From contig NZ_JAIVKI010000015.1 in NCBI RefSeq assembly GCF_020524905.1, positions 62,001-126,000 of the forward strand: a stretch of 64,000 nt of DNA. The letters run 5' to 3'. Position 1 is the stretch's first letter; each line of letters opens with the position of its first letter. Shown here piece by piece: positions 63,421 through 64,000 of this stretch. The stretch is from Microbulbifer variabilis. GTDB lineage: Bacteria; Pseudomonadota; Gammaproteobacteria; Pseudomonadales; Cellvibrionaceae. The translations under genes were made by a program, and so were the position numbers. The notes beneath the pieces were generated by a model, which worked only from the letters and a program-made list of their open reading frames with translations, did not search any database and was not told where the DNA came from.

Positions 63421-64000
63421 CCTGTTTATTAAGGCTTTCCTTAAACATATCTCTAGAATCAACGTCGATATTTCTTCTAAGGGTTCCGTGAATCTCATAA
63501 ATCACATCTTTATAACCCTTAAATAATCTATCAATTACCTCGGAGAAAACTTTATCTGTTGCCTCAACTGGTTTATCGGAGAAGCTTTCCGCAGCAAAGG
63601 TTATAGATCTAAGATCGTCAATGGCGTCAAGTCCTTTGTCAAATTTTTTTGTTTTAGAGGATGATTCACTATTCACAGGAGCATGCGAATTATTCTCGCT
63701 TGCTGTAACAAATATATTTTTTAACTCGCTAAAATTATTAACAACACAATCCCTAAGTTCAAATGATAAATTTAGCGAATTTTCGCCGTCTTGCCTTAAA
63801 TACTCATTATCAAGAGACTCTAAATCTCTCAATTTTTCATTAAGCTTGACATAGTCTTTATTTCTCCAGTCTTCTAGTATGTCAGCTTTAAATTTGTCCA
63901 TGCATTTTTCAAGGGTAGGATCTTTTTGCCGCTCGATATCGGTAACAACACCGACACTTAATACACGCCCGAACTTCTGTAGAAAATTAGTACTGTCATA
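63401..64000 (-). CDS. Candidate T3SS effector, duplicated family member 2 (5' end outside window)
   Basis: The minus-strand frame is open beyond the ATG at 63901 to the window edge, reading NFLQKFGRVLSVGVVTDIERQ, which aligns with LFLQAFGRLFNVGD of the 409-aa gene. So the gene starts outside the window. The rest parallels its neighbour: DILEDWRNKDYVKLNEKLRDLESLDNEYL, then FSDKPVEATDKVFSEVIDRLFKGYKDVIYEIHGTLRRNI and a unique 20-residue tail. Tandem paralogue, function unknown. Confidence 0.6.
   Translation of the reverse strand, partial: YDSTNFLQKFGRVLSVGVVTDIERQKDPTLEKCMDKFKADILEDWRNKDYVKLNEKLRDLESLDNEYLRQDGENSLNLSFELRDCVVNNFSELKNIFVTASENNSHAPVNSESSSKTKKFDKGLDAIDDLRSITFAAESFSDKPVEATDKVFSEVIDRLFKGYKDVIYEIHGTLRRNIDVDSRDMFKESLNKQGFTPSN

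Overview
The window looks like an accessory region of a marine-type gammaproteobacterium. The AT-rich coding (GC in the low forties by eye), a Ysc/Psc-class type III secretion system (T3SS), Rhs proteins, FG-GAP lipoproteins and many short dispersed elements fit that. I cannot name the genus. No tRNA, rRNA or CRISPR array was seen. Apart from ispG there is almost no housekeeping content.

Layout. 1-7.2 kb is mobile and decaying DNA: the 3' end of an Rhs gene with a possible lipoprotein immunity partner, a start-less orphan Rhs tip with a JAB-like HTHP motif, a frameshifted gene, a GNAT-like gene, one intact tyrosine recombinase and two recombinase relics. 7.3-32.4 kb is a nearly complete T3SS, all on the minus strand. 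In transcription order it reads: sctB-like translocator, ExsA-type AraC regulator, lipoprotein, sctW, sycN, yscX, yscY, sctV, sctN | sctO,P,Q,R,S,T,U, chaperone | yscB, sctC, sctD, yscE, sctF, yscG, sctI, J, K, L | chaperone and a 765-aa candidate effector. 32.4-38.3 kb is gene-poor, with MITE-like repeats, small ORFs and a BTAD/alpha-beta-hydrolase fusion. ispG (38.3-39.4 kb) sits next to the tip/translocator operon (40.2-43.7 kb: sctA, small protein, sycD, sctE). 44-64 kb is an effector-like archipelago: an OTU-like protein whose half-domains are in permuted order, a proline-rich protein with SH3-type motifs, several Ser-rich-N-terminus helical proteins, tandemly duplicated unknown genes, and three FG-GAP beta-propeller lipoproteins.

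How it works together. A recurring two-part A-rich box (left part like TCTAAAAATAAATG, right part like CCTAAAAnnTAAAG) lies in front of about fourteen transcription units. In most of them a -10-like hexamer begins 19-20 nt after the box. The units include the T3SS operons, the translocator operon, several candidate effectors, all three FG-GAP lipoproteins and ispG. The simplest reading is one regulon of the ExsA-like activator encoded at 30.6-31.5 kb. MITE-like elements with nested inverted repeats have landed between box and gene in two of these units. A recurrent 47-bp palindrome closes three T3SS-substrate genes.
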